A DNA stretch of 64,000 nt from Sphingobacterium allocomposti (lineage in GTDB: Bacteria > Bacteroidota > Bacteroidia > Sphingobacteriales > Sphingobacteriaceae), in the NCBI RefSeq assembly GCF_008124885.1, contig NZ_VNHX01000013.1, positions 54,482 through 118,481 of the forward strand, given 5' to 3'. The notes under the pieces are model-generated. The model was not told the DNA's origin and searched no databases. It saw nothing but the letters and a program-made list of their open reading frames with translations. Below, one piece after another: positions 61,566-64,000 of the stretch (positions are counted from its first letter, which is position 1; each line of letters opens with the position of its first letter). The translations under genes were made by a program, and so were the position numbers.

Positions 61566-62900
61566 TTAGAAATGTAGACGGACGGTTGTCCCCCGTCCTT
61601 CAGAAAGGATCGTAAGACCTATCCGATGTAAAGTAAATATCACGTTTGCAATAGAGAGCCCAACTCCCTTGCCGTGATATTGCTGCGTATTGTGCCCTCG
61701 GTAGAAGTTCTGCCTGATGTTGTGGAGATCATTTGCCGGTATTCCGATCCCTTGGTCTACGATCAGGATTACAAGCCGGTCGTCTTCCTCCTTGAATATT
61801 ATTTTGACGACCTGGTTGTCGGAATATTTGATTGCATTTTCGAGGATATTTCCGATAGCCAACTCCAGTAGCTTTTCATTTCCTTCTACTGTCAATAAGG
61901 TATTGTCCTCCAGCTGTATATCTACTTCGATTTGAGCACGGTGATACAGAATCATATTCTCAATTAAACGCCACACCACTTCGTCAATCCGAAGCACGCT
62001 AAACTCGAAGCTTGTCTTTGCTCCCGACAACAGCATCATCTGATCGAGGGTTTCCTGTAGATCGGTCGTGTACTGTTGCAGCTGATGAATTACCTGATTG
62101 TATTCTGCTGCCGACCGCGGCTTGTTTTTGGTGACTTCCAACGTGCCCAACAATGCCGTAATCGGCGTGCGCAGCTCGTGTGAAACGTAATCTATAAAGT
62201 TCTTCTGCACATTAAACGTCTCTGCGATACGCATGACAAAATGATTATAAGTCTCTACCAGATCTTCGACCTCTGTATATGTCTTTGAAAGTGACAAAGG
62301 TTCGTTGAAATTTCGGCTATCCCGGTCCTTGATCTGTCCTATGATTTTTACGATGGGCTGATAAGCGATATAACTAAGGTATTGCGAAAATAGGAAGATA
62401 AAGAGCATTCCCAGAAGGAAAACAGCCAGCAAAATCTGAAAGAGCGAAGACATCTGTCCATTGAACTTGTCCTTAGGCTCCCGCGTAACGACAACGAAGT
62501 CGCCTTGGTTATCCCGGTAAAAAATACCGTTATAAAAGAACGAATCCGTAGAAAAAAAAGCATTCTTCGTAACACGGACCTGTTCCAAAAAGGCTTGGGA
62601 AATTTCTGCCGTCGACACCATATCTCCGCTATGCCTATTGTCCAGGCTATCAAACACGGCTATGTTACGCCTCGAAATGGTTTTATAAAGCTGATTCCGG
62701 ACGTTGGTATGTTCCATAAAAGAAAGCTCATCCTGTTCAAGGTAATATATAGCGGCGAGCAGTGATTTGCTTTCCAGCGATTCATTCTCTTTCTCTTCCA
62801 TCTGTGCATAATAGGCAAAATAAATTATCGCCGAAAATGCCAACATTACGACACTAAATATCGCCACGGAGTATAAGGAAAGCCTATGCTTCAGTTTCAT
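61566..62900 (-). CDS. Sensor histidine kinase of the metal-efflux cluster
   Basis: 444 residues, inner membrane. Helices at about 10-32 and 154-174 bracket a periplasmic sensor of about 120 residues. A HAMP-like linker follows, then the dimerisation domain with H241 in YVSHELRTP and the ATPase domain with N355 (NILENAIKYS), DQGIGIP (382-388) and GKGVGLSI (410-417). It phosphorylates the response regulator encoded 82 bases upstream. Because both genes head the RND operon region, the signal is probably a periplasmic metal ion. No dense Cys/His metal site is seen in the sensor. Confidence 0.92.
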   Translation of the reverse strand: MKLKHRLSLYSVAIFSVVMLAFSAIIYFAYYAQMEEKENESLESKSLLAAIYYLEQDELSFMEHTNVRNQLYKTISRRNIAVFDSLDNRHSGDMVSTAEISQAFLEQVRVTKNAFFSTDSFFYNGIFYRDNQGDFVVVTREPKDKFNGQMSSLFQILLAVFLLGMLFIFLFSQYLSYIAYQPIVKIIGQIKDRDSRNFNEPLSLSKTYTEVEDLVETYNHFVMRIAETFNVQKNFIDYVSHELRTPITALLGTLEVTKNKPRSAAEYNQVIHQLQQYTTDLQETLDQMMLLSGAKTSFEFSVLRIDEVVWRLIENMILYHRAQIEVDIQLEDNTLLTVEGNEKLLELAIGNILENAIKYSDNQVVKIIFKEEDDRLVILIVDQGIGIPANDLHNIRQNFYRGHNTQQYHGKGVGLSIANVIFTLHRIGLTILSEGRGTTVRLHF

Positions 62901-62982
62901 GTAATAATCAGTTGCGCGTATATGTATTCTTTGCCGTAAACAGCCTCATAGTCCGCTTAAAGTTCCAACAACCGTCAAGGCA

Positions 62983-63663
62983 CTATGATGCTTTAAACAT
63001 GTATCCCACCCCTTTTACGGTATAAATGTACTTGTTACCATTCTTTTCGATTTTATTACGCAGATAAGAAATATAAACGTCTACTACGTTGGTATGGTTG
63101 TCGAACGTAATGCCCCATACGGCATTAAGTATCTGCACCCGCGCAACCGTCTTATCTATGTTTTCAACGAGGTAGTTGAGCAATTTGTATTCTCTTGGAG
63201 AGAGATCTATCTCTTCTCCGGACAGCGACACTTTATATTGTTCCAGATTGATGATCAGTTCGCCGAAGTGTAATTCCGCCTTTGGCGTCTCCTGCTGCTG
63301 GTATTGCCGGCGTCTCGTTAACGCACGGATGCGGGATAGCAGTTCGTCGAAGTGGAAAGGCTTGGTCAGATAATCGTCGGCTCCGTAATCCAAAGCCGTC
63401 ACCTTATCCTGCACGCTGTTCAATGCACTCAGCATAAGAATGGGGCTGTATACTTTCTTATAGCGAAGTGTCTGCATCAGCTGGACGCCATCCATACCTG
63501 CCAACATGATATCCAGGATAATGAGATCCCAGTCTATATTTACATAATGCTGCAGCACGTCTTCTGCGTTTTTGCACAAAGTCACCAGATACCCGCACTC
63601 CTCGAGTCCTTTAATGAGGAAGTTGCTGATCCTGTTATCATCTTCTACCACAAGAATTTGCAT
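62983..63663 (-). CDS. OmpR/PhoB family response regulator (CusR/CzcR-like)
   Basis: 226 residues from MQILVVEDDN at 63663; the frame is open to 63720 but the added part has no family features. The receiver domain has D8 and D9, the phosphoryl acceptor D51 (LIILDIMLAGMDG) and K101 (YLTKPF). The winged-helix DNA-binding domain covers about 130-226, with DLSPREYKLLNYLVENI and TNVVDVYISYLRNKIEKNGN as recognition helix. It should activate the kinase/TolC/CzcB/CzcA genes behind it. A TATTTTTG -7 box lies 15 bases before the ATG. Confidence 0.93.
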   Translation of the reverse strand: MQILVVEDDNRISNFLIKGLEECGYLVTLCKNAEDVLQHYVNIDWDLIILDIMLAGMDGVQLMQTLRYKKVYSPILMLSALNSVQDKVTALDYGADDYLTKPFHFDELLSRIRALTRRRQYQQQETPKAELHFGELIINLEQYKVSLSGEEIDLSPREYKLLNYLVENIDKTVARVQILNAVWGITFDNHTNVVDVYISYLRNKIEKNGNKYIYTVKGVGYMFKAS

Positions 63664-63677
63664 AGGCGAGTTTTGTC

Positions 63678-63685
63678 CAAAAATA
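63678..63685 (-). promoter_or_regulatory. -7 box of the response-regulator gene
   Basis: TATTTTTG on the minus strand fits TAnnTTTG; the ATG is 15 bases on. No clear -33 box. Confidence 0.45.
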
Positions 63686-63942
63686 CATATTTTGTATGAG
63701 CTAGCCGCTAAAGGAACCATATTCTAACCCACTTTTAATAATAAACCTCTTTAAGAGACCTCCCTTACAAGGTTGGCGGGGTTTCCTGCAATACGCCCAT
63801 CGGTTCTCGTGGTCCGACACTCCCGCTCTGGGTGACAATGTCAGAAAACAGCCTTTATTTTGTCGATATAAGCGGCATAAATAAAAAAAGAAGGCGTCTA
63901 AAAAGAAGGGCACTGAAAAAGTCCCCTTAGAAAAAAGGCTAA

Positions 63943-63984
63943 AAAAAGGAGTGGAAAACAGCAGTTTTCTGCTCCTTTTTTCGT
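63943..63984. terminator. Terminator-like hairpin at right edge
   Basis: A-run plus GGAG (63943-63952) pairs with CTCC plus T-run (63973-63982), and GGAAAAC/GTTTTC extends the stem. Both strands have a U-rich tail. The gene it ends lies outside the window or is unknown. Confidence 0.6.
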
Positions 63985-64000
63985 ATCTTAATGTAGGCTT

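Larger units (their letters stand above)
63664..64000. other. Upstream region of the two-component genes, right edge
   Basis: 337 bases, no supported gene. A -7 box at 63678-63685 serves the response regulator. A GC-rich piece (63760-63840) is followed by A-rich sequence with GGGCACT...AGTCCCC (about 63909-63927) and a terminator hairpin at 63943-63982. Short frames on both strands (minus 63701-63913, plus 63838-63930) have no family features. Confidence 0.4.

Noticed and set aside
63701..63930. Possible insertion-sequence end or transposase tail at the right edge (GGGCACT...AGTCCCC, basic 30-codon frame)
   Set aside because: No transposase motif, no terminal repeat pair, and the rest is outside the window.
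1..64000. Search for tRNA, rRNA, CRISPR array, integrase or phage genes
   Set aside because: None seen on either strand; intergenic regions show no cloverleaf, no regular repeat-spacer pattern and no integrase-like protein.

Overview
The window looks like the chromosome of a Bacteroidota bacterium, most probably a member of the Sphingobacteriaceae; the genus cannot be fixed from this sequence alone. The evidence is a SusC-type TonB receptor start at the left edge, TonB-dependent outer-membrane uptake, a type III glutamine synthetase, GH92 and GH29 glycosidases, many families typical of this group (DUF2807, DUF2853, DUF4202, DUF2185, SIMPL), near absence of Shine-Dalgarno sequences, and several promoters of the Bacteroidota type (TTTG, about 19-20 bases, TAnnTTTG). 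No rRNA, tRNA, CRISPR array, prophage or intact insertion sequence was seen.

Layout. 1-9.5 kb: start of a susC-like gene, an NYN/LOTUS-like nuclease candidate, a candidate three-hairpin small RNA, DUF4202, a metallophosphoesterase, DUF763, a GNAT acetyltransferase, DUF72, lipoate ligase, diacylglycerol kinase and an orphan DUF2185 immunity-like protein. 9.6-20.8 kb: a DUF2807 secreted protein, gamma-glutamyltransferase, a zinc-ribbon/alpha-CTD-like small protein, HU, a two-gene glycan operon (GH92 mannosidase and a secreted EEP hydrolase) opposite an AraC regulator, and a secreted S9 peptidase. 21-31 kb: a TonB receptor/PepSY iron-uptake pair, a DEAD-box helicase, MscS, an LTxxQ periplasmic protein, a MutS-like ATPase and a glutaminyl cyclase lipoprotein. 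31-41.8 kb: TetR, a TrxR-like dithiol flavoprotein, an M3 peptidase, DUF2853, a TPR protein, Lon, a FUSC-like protein and GH29 fucosidase. 42-55 kb: RNase HI with a DMT-type exporter, SIMPL, a second S9 peptidase, glutamine synthetase III, a DJ-1/FMN-reductase operon, a second AraC, and P5C dehydrogenase. 54.4-63.7 kb: a tubby-like protein, an Mpo1-like membrane protein, and a complete heavy-metal RND efflux cluster (CzcA, CzcB, TolC type) read together with its own two-component system.

How the genes fit together. Secreted peptidases, gamma-glutamyltransferase, P5C dehydrogenase and glutamine synthetase point to peptide and amino-acid scavenging feeding glutamate metabolism. SusC, GH92, GH29 and AraC point to glycan scavenging. 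The RND cluster is a self-regulated metal-resistance module, transcribed in the order regulator, kinase, TolC, adaptor, pump.

The observations most worth following are: DUF763 carries a helix-hairpin-helix and ends in a sliding-clamp-binding-like QLTLF; its promoter holds a perfect 10-bp dyad whose core resembles a site at the NYN promoter; a candidate small RNA lies at about 2041-2137; a 17-bp dyad lies upstream of the TonB/PepSY operon with a third copy of its arm over the start codon; and a 12-codon leader with a perfect Shine-Dalgarno precedes the DEAD-box helicase gene.
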